Assembly (NCBI GenBank): GCA_029936315.1
Contig: JAPYTD010000030.1
Coordinates: 17,798-50,226, forward strand
Reading direction: 5' to 3'
Origin: Planctomycetota bacterium
GTDB taxonomy: Bacteria > Planctomycetota > UBA1135 > UBA2386
Length of the DNA stretch: 32,429 bases
Both the position numbers and the translations under genes were made by a program. The notes below the pieces were generated by a model. The model worked only from the letters and a program-made list of their open reading frames with translations. It made no database searches and had not been told where the DNA came from. This document shows positions 8,419 to 15,487 of this stretch, in pieces (positions within the stretch are counted from its first letter, which is position 1; each line of letters starts with the position of its first letter).

Positions 8419-8950
8419 ATGGCCGGGCAGGCCGAAGATGTGGGCGGCGACGCTGCGCACGACTACGACGTCGTGGTCGTAGGGGCGGGCCCGGCGGGTT
8501 CTACTGCGGCTGGCTATTTGGCGAAGCACGGCCACTCGGTGTTGTTGCTCGAAGGTGAGCGGTTCCCACGCTTCCACCTGGCGGGGCCTGAGTTGTCACG
8601 CGGCCTGTTTGCGGCAGTATCCGGTGACGCCGAACAATTGCTCAAGGACTTCGAAGTTGTCGGGGTCACGTCCAAGGCGCGGTCTGACGGGGGGCAACGG
8701 AGGTGGCAATCCGCTCGTTCCGAAGGTTGAGGCCACGCGCAAGCGCTTGCGCGAGTTGACCGTGACCCTGCGTCCGGTCCGTTTGGGAGAAGCCGGCATC
8801 ATGCTGCGTGCGGTTTCGTACCGTGATCACTCCGGCGATCAGGTCGAGATCGAACTGCGCAAGGTCCGCGTCAATCCCAAGGACGCGCCGACGGTCGCCT
8901 TTGATGTGCCGAAGGACACAAGGATCATCGAGCACAAGGCCGGCCGTTGA
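8419..8950 (+). pseudogene. Chimeric gene remnant: flavoprotein N-terminus fused to LolA-like C-terminal half, frameshifted
   Basis: Residues 1-53 from ATG 8419 are the start of an FAD-dependent oxidoreductase of the halogenase/geranylgeranyl-reductase type: [20 protein letters not shown] with the dinucleotide-binding GxGxxG, then [12 protein letters not shown]. At about 8577, where such enzymes continue with a GESLLP-like motif, the protein switches to [17 protein letters not shown], which resembles LolA-type lipoprotein carriers. The frame breaks at a run of six G at 8689-8694. One G fewer would join it to the downstream frame, which reads [19 protein letters not shown], then SYRDHSGDQVEIELRKVRVN and a conserved-looking end at 8950. 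So two truncated genes appear joined in frame at 8577/8578, with a one-base frameshift 110 nt later. The flavoprotein part is clear; the LolA assignment is by pattern. An assembly or homopolymer error cannot be excluded. Confidence 0.7.
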
Positions 8951-9014
8951 GTCGCGCGGTGCGCCGACCTCGTCGCAGACGCCGTTAAGTCTCTAACATT
9001 CATGAGCCCGGTGC

Positions 9015-9043
9015 TTGGCGGTTGGGCGTAGTTGCTTTAGCAT
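9015..9043 (+). promoter_or_regulatory. Candidate sigma-70 promoter for the LysM protein gene
   Basis: TTGGCG (9015-9020), a 17-nt spacer and TAGCAT (9038-9043) lie in the 261-bp gap before the LysM gene, about 170 nt upstream of its start. The TAGCAT box is identical to the -10 candidate ahead of the HEAT-repeat gene. Nothing else gene-like is seen in 8951-9211. Confidence 0.3.
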
Positions 9044-9200
9044 GCGCGCCGTCACCGGGCGGTCATCCCGGCGGCAATGACTGGGATTCGACTCGCGTCG
9101 GTCCTGGCGGTTAGCACTGGGACATGCACGGCCCGGTCAAGCGAGTCCACTCGCTGTGTCGTGCAAACATCCAAACGGTTTGGTCGGACCCGTTCCGGCT

Positions 9201-9205
9201 GGAGG
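9201..9205 (+). promoter_or_regulatory. Strong Shine-Dalgarno site GGAGG
   Basis: GGAGG ends 6 nt before ATG 9212. It decides the start of the LysM protein against an in-frame ATG at 9077 that would add a leader with no family character. It is one of the few clear Shine-Dalgarno sites in the window. Confidence 0.7.
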
Positions 9206-9211
9206 GCAGCT

Positions 9212-10072
9212 ATGAAGCAGAACGAACGTTTGTTGGTCTACGCGGTGACGGGGTTCCTCGCACTGATCTTGGTTATCGCGGTGCTGTTCGGCAACGATCC
9301 AGTCGATGCCAATGCGGCCAAGAAGCAGGAGAACATGTCGAAGGGCCTCAACGAGATCCTTCAACCGAAGGATGATCCTGCCACGGAAGCAGAGAAGGCC
9401 AAGGCCGCTGCCGCGAAGGCCGACTTGGAGAACAAGTCGAACGAGCAACCGCTGATTGCCAGGCCCGTGCTGGCGAGCGCCACCGTTGAGCGCACACTGG
9501 GCTCGAGCCGCCGCGATCGCTTCGTGCGCTTCGTGCCGGTCAAGCGCGGCGATGCGTTCGAGACGCTCGTTCGTCGCTGGTGCGGGTCGAGTGGGCCGTA
9601 CCTCAAGGAAGCGCTGTGTCTCAACGAAGAGGTCACCATGCTGCGCGAAGGCTCCGAGGTCGCGGTCCCGTGGGTCGATGACGAAGTGCTGGCGGCAATC
9701 ATCGAGGCGCAGGCGCCTCGCACGATGATCAACCGCGGCAGTGGTGTTCCGGTGACGGGGCCGGTGACGATTCCCGCTGGTGTTCCGACTGCGAGCAACG
9801 GTGGCAACTCCAACATTGGCACACCGACGTTCCGCATGCCCGGTTCGGCCAGTGCAACTCTCGCGGGCAGCACAGCTCCCGCGGCAAGCCCGGCCGCCGC
9901 CGCAGTCCATTACACGGTCAAGCCCGGCGACTCGCTGTGGAAGATCGCGGCCAAGAAGTACGGCAAGCGCCACGCCGATCGCATGATCCGGGCGATCAAA
10001 CAGATCAACCCCGGTCTGTCGGACAGCCTGCAGATCGATCAGAAGCTGAAGCTGCCCGCCGCGAGCGAGTAG
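9212..10072 (+). CDS. Membrane-anchored LysM-domain protein
   Basis: A 286-residue protein with an N-terminal membrane anchor at about residues 7-27 (LLVYAVTGFLALILVIAVLFG). A charged, Ala/Lys/Glu-rich linker follows, then a probable degenerate LysM at about 107-155 (VPVKRGDAFETLVRRWCGSSG, ending LREGSEVAVPWV). A Pro/Thr/Ser/Ala-rich flexible segment leads to a clear LysM at 233-282 (HYTVKPGDSLWKIAAKKYG, then INPGLSDSLQIDQKLKLP). LysM domains bind peptidoglycan glycan chains, so the protein probably tethers the inner membrane to the wall layer or places itself there. No hydrolase domain is present. The start is fixed by the GGAGG site just upstream. It converges with the NtrC-type gene, with 31 bp between stops. 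Confidence 0.85.
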   Translation: MKQNERLLVYAVTGFLALILVIAVLFGNDPVDANAAKKQENMSKGLNEILQPKDDPATEAEKAKAAAAKADLENKSNEQPLIARPVLASATVERTLGSSRRDRFVRFVPVKRGDAFETLVRRWCGSSGPYLKEALCLNEEVTMLREGSEVAVPWVDDEVLAAIIEAQAPRTMINRGSGVPVTGPVTIPAGVPTASNGGNSNIGTPTFRMPGSASATLAGSTAPAASPAAAAVHYTVKPGDSLWKIAAKKYGKRHADRMIRAIKQINPGLSDSLQIDQKLKLPAASE

Positions 10073-10103
10073 CTGTTCGCTAGAGCCGGTCGCCCAGCTC
10101 CCG

Positions 10104-11468
10104 CTACTTCAATCCGTAGCGGTCGAGCTTCTTGTAGAGGTTGCTGCGCTGCAGCTCGATGTTCTCGGCGGTGCGTTTGATGTTGCCGCCAAACTCGAGC
10201 AGCTTGCGCCGCAGGAACTCCTTCTCGGTTGCTGCGCGGAAGTCCTCCAACCGCGCATAGGCAAACCAGTCCGTCTGCCCTTCGGCAGACCGGCCTGGTT
10301 GCGGCGCCGAGTTGCCCTCGAGATCCGTTACCTGGAGCTCGGTGTCGTCGGCGAGCACGGCGGCACCTTCGAGCACGTTCTTGAGTTGGCGCACGTTGCC
10401 CGGCCATGGCTGCCTGCGCAGCCAGTCGAGTGACTTCTTACTCAGTCGTCGCGAGCCGAGGCCGTTGCGCTTGGCCGCGGCACTGAGGAAGTGGTCGGCC
10501 AGCATTACGATGTCGTCCGGCCGTTCGCGCAACCCCGGCAGATGAACGCGCACGACATGCAGTCGGTAGTACAGGTCTTCGCGGAACGTCTTGTCGGCGA
10601 CCATTGCCTCGAGGTCCTGGTTGGTCGCGGCGAGTACCCGCACGTCGACTTTGGTCGTGACCTGGCTGCCGAGCCGCTGCACGACGCCTTCTTGCAGCGC
10701 GCGCAGCAGCTTGGCTTGCATCGCGAGCGGCATGTCGCCGATCTCATCGAGGAATAGCGTGCCGCCATCGGCCAGCTCAAACGCGCCGGCGCGGCTGTTC
10801 TGGGCGCCGGTGAACGCGCCCTTCTCATGGCCGAATAGTTCGCTCTCCGCGAGACCCTCCGGGATGGCGGCGCAGTTGATGGCGAGGAACGTGCCGTCGA
10901 CGCGTTTGCTCTGCACGTGTAGCTGCCGGGCGACGAGTTCTTTGCCGGTGCCGTTGTCACCCGTGATCAGCACGGCCACATCGGTGGGGGCGACTTTGGT
11001 GATCAGGGTGCGAACACGTTCCATCTGGTCGCTACCGCCCAGCAGCTGCTGTTCGGACTGGATCGTCTGCCGCAGCGATTCGTTTTCACTGGCTAGCCGC
11101 TGCGTGCGCAGGGCGTTCTTCAGCGACAACACGACACGGTCGGTCGCAAATGGCTTTTGGAGGAAATCGTAGGCCCCGCGCCGCACCGCCAGCACGGCCG
11201 TGTCGAGGTCGCCGTGGCCGCTGATCATGACGACCGGCAGGTCCGGCCGCAGTTCCTTGAGCTTCTGCAGGACTTCGAGGCCATCCATGCCCGGCAGCTT
11301 GACGTCGAGCAGAACTAGATCGACCACCGGATCTTGGGCCAATTCGAGCCCGGCGGGGCCATCGGCGGCTTCGACGGTTTTCCAGCCATCAAAGTCGAGG
11401 GCGAATGCGATCTCCTCGCGCACGGCGCGGTGGTCATCGACGATCAAGACGGTCGCCAGGTCGGTCAT
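10104..11468 (-). CDS. NtrC-family sigma-54-dependent response regulator
   Basis: A 454-residue transcription activator. The receiver domain (about 1-120) has acidic residues D11-D12, phospho-acceptor D55 in [13 protein letters not shown] and Lys105 in FLQKPF. The AAA+ domain (about 143-375) has Walker A GDNGTGKE (170-177), the sigma-54 contact loop GAFTGA (217-222) and Walker [12 protein letters not shown] near 235-244. A Fis-type helix-turn-helix ends the protein (about 412-454, [20 protein letters not shown]). The ATG at 11468 is preferred over TTG 11474. It should remodel sigma-54 RNA polymerase after phosphorylation by a histidine kinase. No kinase gene adjoins it, so it is an orphan here, and its targets are unknown. 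It is divergent from the HEAT-repeat gene. Confidence 0.95.
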   Translation of the reverse strand: MTDLATVLIVDDHRAVREEIAFALDFDGWKTVEAADGPAGLELAQDPVVDLVLLDVKLPGMDGLEVLQKLKELRPDLPVVMISGHGDLDTAVLAVRRGAYDFLQKPFATDRVVLSLKNALRTQRLASENESLRQTIQSEQQLLGGSDQMERVRTLITKVAPTDVAVLITGDNGTGKELVARQLHVQSKRVDGTFLAINCAAIPEGLAESELFGHEKGAFTGAQNSRAGAFELADGGTLFLDEIGDMPLAMQAKLLRALQEGVVQRLGSQVTTKVDVRVLAATNQDLEAMVADKTFREDLYYRLHVVRVHLPGLRERPDDIVMLADHFLSAAAKRNGLGSRRLSKKSLDWLRRQPWPGNVRQLKNVLEGAAVLADDTELQVTDLEGNSAPQPGRSAEGQTDWFAYARLEDFRAATEKEFLRRKLLEFGGNIKRTAENIELQRSNLYKKLDRYGLK

Positions 11469-11694
11469 GACCAAACGTTGTAGCCATCTGCTTCGACGAC
11501 GCCAACGGCCTCTCCAGGCACTTTGAGGAGCACTTTTGGGGCCCTTTCTGCAGGGTCGGCGGATTTGTCTCGCCGGGACCGCTCGATGCCATTGGAGGCC
11601 CGGAGAACCGCGGCTAGGGCCAGAGCCCGGGGCCGTGCACCCTGGCCGAGCCGAGGTATCCTTGCCCAGATACCAAGCACATCGGTGCGTCTAC

Positions 11695-11722
11695 TTGACG
11701 GCCAAGCGACGGAACATAGCAT
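11695..11722 (+). promoter_or_regulatory. Candidate sigma-70 promoter of the HEAT-repeat gene
   Basis: TTGACG (11695-11700), a 16-nt spacer and TAGCAT (11717-11722) would start transcription near 11729, giving a 5' untranslated region of about 135 nt. The -35 box matches 5 of 6 consensus bases and the -10 box 4 of 6. Confidence 0.45.
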
Positions 11723-11841
11723 TCGACAGTCCTTTCCAGCCCCGTGCGGATGGAAGGGGAGTTCCGGCCGCGCAATCGTCCCAACGTCCGTGTGCCGTAA
11801 CTTGTTGCCCGAGCCCTCTCCAGACCCCTCCGCATCCGAAT

Positions 11842-11853
11842 CTCCTAAAGGAG
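11842..11853 (+). promoter_or_regulatory. Palindromic Shine-Dalgarno site of the HEAT-repeat gene
   Basis: CTCCTAAAGGAG reads CTCC-TAAA-GGAG, with the AAAGGAG ribosome site ending 10 nt before ATG 11864. The 5' half is itself an anti-Shine-Dalgarno sequence, so the site could pair with itself weakly (4 bp). The Shine-Dalgarno function is likely; regulation by pairing is only a possibility. Confidence 0.5.
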
Positions 11854-11863
11854 CCCAGCTTTC

Positions 11864-13951
11864 ATGGCCCGCTCGTTCCATCAGTCTCTCCTAGCTGCCG
11901 CCGTCGCTCTCGTAGTCGGTGGTTCGGCCCTGGCGCAGAACTCGCTGCAAGAAGCCGTCAATCTTCTTCGCATCAACCAGAAGACGGAAGCGGTGCAAAA
12001 GCTTCAAGAGATCATCCAAGGTGATCCCTCCAACGAAGCTGCGCACGACCTCTATCAGTCCGTCTCGCAGGATGAGTGGTACATGCTCATGACCGAGAAG
12101 GGCGAAGTGCAGAAGATCGCTCGCTCGATCCTCGAGCGCGCCAAGAGCACCCAGCGTGAGCGTTCGCGCGACGCCGACGCGATCGATGCGCTCGTCGCGA
12201 CCGCGACCGACGGCAGCAACGATTACGGCACGCGTCAAGCCGCCGTGAACAAGCTCGTCGGGGCGCACGGTGAGTTTGCCGTCCCCTCGCTCATCAAGGT
12301 TCTGGGTGATTCGGACAACGTCGATGGCCAGATTCACGCCATCAGCGTGCTGTCGCAGCTGCACTCGGTCGCGGTCCTGCCGCTGATCGAAGCGCTGAAG
12401 AGCAGCAGCGACCTGACCGTGCAAAACGTATGCGCCGCGCTGCACCTGATTGATGACGGTCGCGCGCTGCCGATGCTGTCGCACCTCGCCAACGACGATC
12501 GCGTCAACATCAGCGCCATCGCCAAGAAGTTCGTCGCCAAGAAGCGCGGCATCGGCGACGCGCTGAGCCAGATGCTCAAGCAGTCGAACGGCTACCTGCG
12601 CGGCAATGTTCCGGTTGGTGGTTACAGCGCGGTGGTTTGGACGCTCGTTGATGACGCGCTCGTCTCGACCGACGTTCCCGGCCTGCTCTACCCGACGGAA
12701 CTCGCCAAGGCGGTTGCCGGCGACGCGTCGCGCATCGCGCCGCGAAGCCTCGCCGCCCGCAGCGCCGTGGCCGCCGCCAACCTCGCCCAAGCCAACCTGA
12801 TCGAAACCTCGATCGCCCAGGGCGAAGAGTCGGTCGCCGATATGGGCCCGGTCGCGCAAGAACTGAAGATTGCGGCACTCGCTACGGGTATTGACGCGAT
12901 CCGCGGTGCGCTCGACGCCGGGGTCCAGCAAGGGCTCGCCGCGGTCGCCATTGGCGCCATCGGCACGCTTGCCGACGCCGAGATCATCGACTCGATCGCG
13001 GAGAGCTCGCTACTCGGTGCGCTGAGAAGCAGCGACAAGCGCGTGCAATACGCTGCCGCTGAGGCAATCGTTCGCGCAAGCCGTGGCGCCAACGTCCCCA
13101 ACCTGTCGGTCGTCGTCGGTGTGCTCGCGCAAGCCGTCACCGAGGAGAAGGTCAACACGATCCACGTGATCATGCCGGACCTCGCTGCCAAGGCCATCAT
13201 CCAGACGGCCAACGGCATCCGCGGGAACTCCTACACGTCGGATGCCACCGCACTGGAAGGTCAGCTGACCCTGCTCAGCAACCCAAGCATTGACGTGGTC
13301 GTTATCAACGAGATCCTTCCCGGCCGTATGCCGGAAGACGTCATCGGCAACATCCGCAAGGACAACCGCATGACGAACACGAAGATCGTCATCGTGACGA
13401 AGGACGCGGAAGCCGCTGCCGAACGATTCGGTGATGGCGTCACGTTCATCACTGCGCCGATCTCCCCCGAGAACCTCAACGCAGTGGTTGCGGCCGTACT
13501 CGAAGGTGCCGAAAGTCCCGGCGGGACTCGTGCCGAAGGTTACGCTAGCAAGGCAAGTGCTGCGCTGCTCGACCTCGCAGGCCGCAAGGCTGACATTGGT
13601 TCGGCTACGGCCAACCTGGCTCTGCAACTCAACCGTGGCGACAGCGTCGCGGTGCCGGCCGCCAAGGCGCTCGGCCTCTCCGGTGGCGAAGGGGCACTGA
13701 CCGCACTGGTCGGCGCGCTTCAAAACGGCAGCGACGATCTCAAGAAGGCTTCGGCCCTCGCGATCGGTGGCGTGCTGAGCCGCATGAGCAGCTGCCCGGA
13801 CGACATCGCGACGGCCCTGATGACTGCGCTCGACGGCAGCACCGATGGTGGCCTGCGCGCAGCGATCACGACGGCCTTCGCCAAGTCGAAGCTCGACGCG
13901 CAGAAGAAGCTTGAGCTGATGCAGAAGCTCTCGCGCATCGCCAGCAAGTAG
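11864..13951 (+). CDS. Secreted HEAT-repeat protein with an embedded degenerate receiver-like domain
   Basis: A 695-residue exported protein with signal peptide MARSFHQSLLAAAVALVVGGSALA. A short helical, TPR-like start (EAVNLLRINQKTEAVQKLQEI) precedes HEAT-type helical repeats at about residues 105-425 and again at 555-690 (units such as VPSLIKVLGDSDNVDGQIHA and LTALVGALQNGSDDLKKASA). Between them, at about 432-552, is an alternating beta/alpha segment resembling a response-regulator receiver: IHVIMPD, then SIDVVVINEILPG, then TKIVIVTKD, then VTFITAPISPENLNAVVAAVL. The usual phospho-acceptor Asp is Asn482 and the invariant Lys-Pro is Ala531-Pro532; Thr512 is kept. It should therefore not be phosphorylated and may bind a partner. 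A terminator follows. HEAT repeats and export are clear; the receiver reading is by fold pattern. Confidence 0.8.
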   Translation: MARSFHQSLLAAAVALVVGGSALAQNSLQEAVNLLRINQKTEAVQKLQEIIQGDPSNEAAHDLYQSVSQDEWYMLMTEKGEVQKIARSILERAKSTQRERSRDADAIDALVATATDGSNDYGTRQAAVNKLVGAHGEFAVPSLIKVLGDSDNVDGQIHAISVLSQLHSVAVLPLIEALKSSSDLTVQNVCAALHLIDDGRALPMLSHLANDDRVNISAIAKKFVAKKRGIGDALSQMLKQSNGYLRGNVPVGGYSAVVWTLVDDALVSTDVPGLLYPTELAKAVAGDASRIAPRSLAARSAVAAANLAQANLIETSIAQGEESVADMGPVAQELKIAALATGIDAIRGALDAGVQQGLAAVAIGAIGTLADAEIIDSIAESSLLGALRSSDKRVQYAAAEAIVRASRGANVPNLSVVVGVLAQAVTEEKVNTIHVIMPDLAAKAIIQTANGIRGNSYTSDATALEGQLTLLSNPSIDVVVINEILPGRMPEDVIGNIRKDNRMTNTKIVIVTKDAEAAAERFGDGVTFITAPISPENLNAVVAAVLEGAESPGGTRAEGYASKASAALLDLAGRKADIGSATANLALQLNRGDSVAVPAAKALGLSGGEGALTALVGALQNGSDDLKKASALAIGGVLSRMSSCPDDIATALMTALDGSTDGGLRAAITTAFAKSKLDAQKKLELMQKLSRIASK

Positions 13952-13971
13952 TCCAAATTGCCCAATAGCTG

Positions 13972-14009
13972 AAGCGGCCGCAGCGCAAGCTGTGGCCGTT
14001 TCTCGTTTG
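13972..14009 (+). terminator. Intrinsic terminator after the HEAT-repeat gene
   Basis: A 12-bp stem (13972-13983 with 13990-14001, two G-U pairs) with a 6-nt loop CGCAAG is followed by TCTCGTTT. It begins 20 nt after the stop codon and separates the HEAT gene from the tRNA promoter. Confidence 0.8.
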
Positions 14010-14031
14010 GGGAGCATCCTCAACATCGCAC

Positions 14032-14060
14032 TGGACGGCCCCCGAATCGGTGGCTAATCT
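14032..14060 (+). promoter_or_regulatory. Candidate promoter of tRNA-Thr
   Basis: TGGACG (14032-14037), a 17-nt spacer and TAATCT (14055-14060) place the transcription start near 14067, about 10 nt before the mature tRNA end. The position between a terminator and a tRNA supports it. Confidence 0.5.
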
Positions 14061-14076
14061 CCTTCGCCCAACGTGC

Positions 14077-14152
14077 GCCGACGTAGCTCAGTTGGTAGAG
14101 CAATGCTTTCGTAAAGCATAGGTCGCGGGTTCGAATCCCATCGTCGGCTCCA
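14077..14152 (+). tRNA. tRNA-Thr(CGT)
   Basis: A 76-nt cloverleaf. The acceptor stem GCCGACG pairs with CGTCGGC, followed by discriminator T and an encoded CCA end. The D arm is GCTCAGTTGGTAGAGC. The anticodon stem ATGCT/AGCAT holds the loop TTCGTAA with anticodon CGT, which reads the Thr codon ACG. The T arm contains GGTTCGAATCC. It has its own promoter candidate and a strong terminator 8 nt downstream, so it looks like a single-gene unit. Confidence 0.96.
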
Positions 14153-14159
14153 CTGTTGC

Positions 14160-14199
14160 AAAACGGCTACCTGCGTCTCGCGCAGGTAGCCGTTTTTCT
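14160..14199 (+). terminator. Strong intrinsic terminator of the tRNA gene
   Basis: A 16-bp perfect stem (14160-14175 with 14181-14196) with a 5-nt loop TCTCG is followed by T-rich sequence. It lies inside an open frame that runs into the downstream lipoprotein gene, which supports starting that protein after the terminator. Confidence 0.92.
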
Positions 14200-14281
14200 T
14201 TCTGGCCTGAGCTCAGGCTATCTGGCTCATTTGGCTATCTGGTCATTTGGCGGCGCGGTCCCGGACCCTATGTTCGGCGCG

Positions 14282-14821
14282 ATGGCCAAGACTAGTTGTC
14301 TGTGTATCGCCGCCCTTGCGATGCTTGCTGCATGCCACACGCCGCCACCGCGGTCGTGGATGCGCTACGAATTGGATGGCAGGACCGATTGGTCCCAGCT
14401 GGGGGCGGGCAAGTTCGGCGGTTCGCACTTCGGCGCCACCGTTTCGATCGACCTCTACAACCCGGACACGCGGGTACTTGTCGTCGTCGAGAACTCGGGC
14501 GAGCACGCCGTGCAGTTCGCGTTCGGACCAGTTTCTGGCGGGCCCAAGGACGCTATCGGCGAATTGTTGCTGCGCCAGATGGCGGGTCCGGTCGCCGGTG
14601 GTCCACCGATGCGGGGCTACGTCTCGAATCAGGTTCTGGTGATCGAGAGTGGTTGGCGCGCGACGTTCTACGTCGACCGACCGCTCGGTCGCGATCCGCA
14701 GCTGGGGCAGTACTTCGTGCTCGCTGCCGAGATTCGCGGTGGGGAGGCCGAGCAGGTCGTTCGTCGCTACTTGCCCGTCGTCGCCAAGCTTGGTGGCACC
14801 ATCCCCGTAAGCCCCAAATAG
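14282..14821 (+). CDS. Small lipoprotein of unknown function
   Basis: A 179-residue protein with a lipoprotein signal: MAKTSCLCIAALAMLAAC, lipobox LAAC with Cys18 as the lipid-modified residue, then HTPPPRSW. The rest is soluble and mostly beta, with segments such as GATVSIDLYNPDTRVLVVVEN and YVSNQVLVIESGWRATFYVD; it may be an immunoglobulin-like sandwich. No family is recognised. The frame stays open upstream to 14156, but that part overlaps the tRNA terminator, so ATG 14282 is chosen because it begins a proper lipoprotein signal. No clear Shine-Dalgarno site is seen. It converges with the RmlC-like gene. It is probably anchored on the periplasmic side of a membrane. Confidence 0.7.
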   Translation: MAKTSCLCIAALAMLAACHTPPPRSWMRYELDGRTDWSQLGAGKFGGSHFGATVSIDLYNPDTRVLVVVENSGEHAVQFAFGPVSGGPKDAIGELLLRQMAGPVAGGPPMRGYVSNQVLVIESGWRATFYVDRPLGRDPQLGQYFVLAAEIRGGEAEQVVRRYLPVVAKLGGTIPVSPK

Positions 14822-14872
14822 GGAACTGATCCCTTGGCTGTTGGTGGGGACCAACACTCAAGAGATCAGTTG

Positions 14873-15439
14873 CTAGCCGCGCGTGATTTCCCAGATGTCG
14901 GCACCAAGGTAGTCCCAAGGCAGCCTTCCCTCATCACACTCGTTCTCATCCACAGAGAACGCCACGTCAACCATGTAGATGATGCGGCCGACGGCAGTGC
15001 CGATGTTGCGGGCGCCGTGGGCGACGCCGGGGGGGATGCGCACGAGCCGGTCCTTGCCGTCTCCGAGCACGAAACGCATCGTCTGGCCTTCGGTCGCGCT
15101 GCCCTCACGGCAGTCGTGCAGGACGAGCAGGAGCTTGTCACACGGCGGCACATACCAGACGTCAGTTTGTCGGTGGTGCAGGTGGAACGCCTTGCAGGCG
15201 CCCGACTCCATCTCGGAGTAGTTCATCTGCTTCACTTCAAACCCGTCCAGCTGCTCGTGCATGCCAGAGGCCAAGCGGCCGAGTTCGGTGATGGCACCAC
15301 TGTCGTCGTTGAAGCGGTTCAGGTTGACGATCTCGACCCCGTCAATGCGGGGCGAGCCGGTGTAGTCCTGGACGAAGAAGGCGTCCTGGGCCTTGCCGTT
15401 GATCTTCGCTTTCGCGTCGGGGTGCTTGTGAGCGCTCAC
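14873..15439 (-). CDS. RmlC-like cupin, dTDP-4-dehydrorhamnose 3,5-epimerase family
   Basis: A 188-residue cytoplasmic protein of the RmlC/cupin family, whose classical member epimerises dTDP-4-keto-6-deoxyglucose at C3 and C5 in dTDP-L-rhamnose synthesis. The visible marks are the histidine-rich strand KAFHLHHRQTDVWYV, the turn RIPPGVAHGARNIG, and the C-terminal DENECDEGRLPWDYLG, which matches the usual end of this family. The form resembles the divergent HLHxxQTD subgroup rather than textbook RmlC (GLHFQ), so the exact sugar substrate is uncertain. The start is GTG 15439, since no upstream ATG is available and the next Met is deep inside the protein. It lies 48 nt downstream of the SUMF1-fold gene on the same strand, so they may be co-transcribed. 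No other rhamnose biosynthesis gene is in the window. Confidence 0.8.
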   Translation of the reverse strand: MSAHKHPDAKAKINGKAQDAFFVQDYTGSPRIDGVEIVNLNRFNDDSGAITELGRLASGMHEQLDGFEVKQMNYSEMESGACKAFHLHHRQTDVWYVPPCDKLLLVLHDCREGSATEGQTMRFVLGDGKDRLVRIPPGVAHGARNIGTAVGRIIYMVDVAFSVDENECDEGRLPWDYLGADIWEITRG

Positions 15440-15487
15440 TCTGGATCTCGCGGTGCCGGGGTGGACGCCGCGTTTCGTGCGCGGCTC

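Larger units (their letters stand above)
11469..11863. other. 395-bp divergent intergenic region
   Basis: It lies between the starts of the NtrC-type regulator (minus) and the secreted HEAT-repeat protein (plus). Open frames on both strands cross it but have no codon pattern or family resemblance, and none is called. It contains one good promoter candidate for the plus-strand gene at 11695-11722 and a palindromic Shine-Dalgarno region at 11842-11853. No sigma-54 -24/-12 element (GG-N10-GC type) was convincing by eye. Confidence 0.5.

Noticed and set aside
6961-8577. 538-codon minus-strand frame opposite hutU
   Set aside because: It is antisense to a highly conserved coding region, with no domain.
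14156-14281. Upstream extension of the lipoprotein gene (start at 14156)
   Set aside because: The extension runs through the perfect terminator hairpin of the tRNA gene, and the later ATG starts a proper lipobox signal.
14282-14821. Lipoprotein gene as part of a tRNA-associated integrative element
   Set aside because: No integrase, no repeat of the tRNA 3' end within the window, and no composition change was seen.
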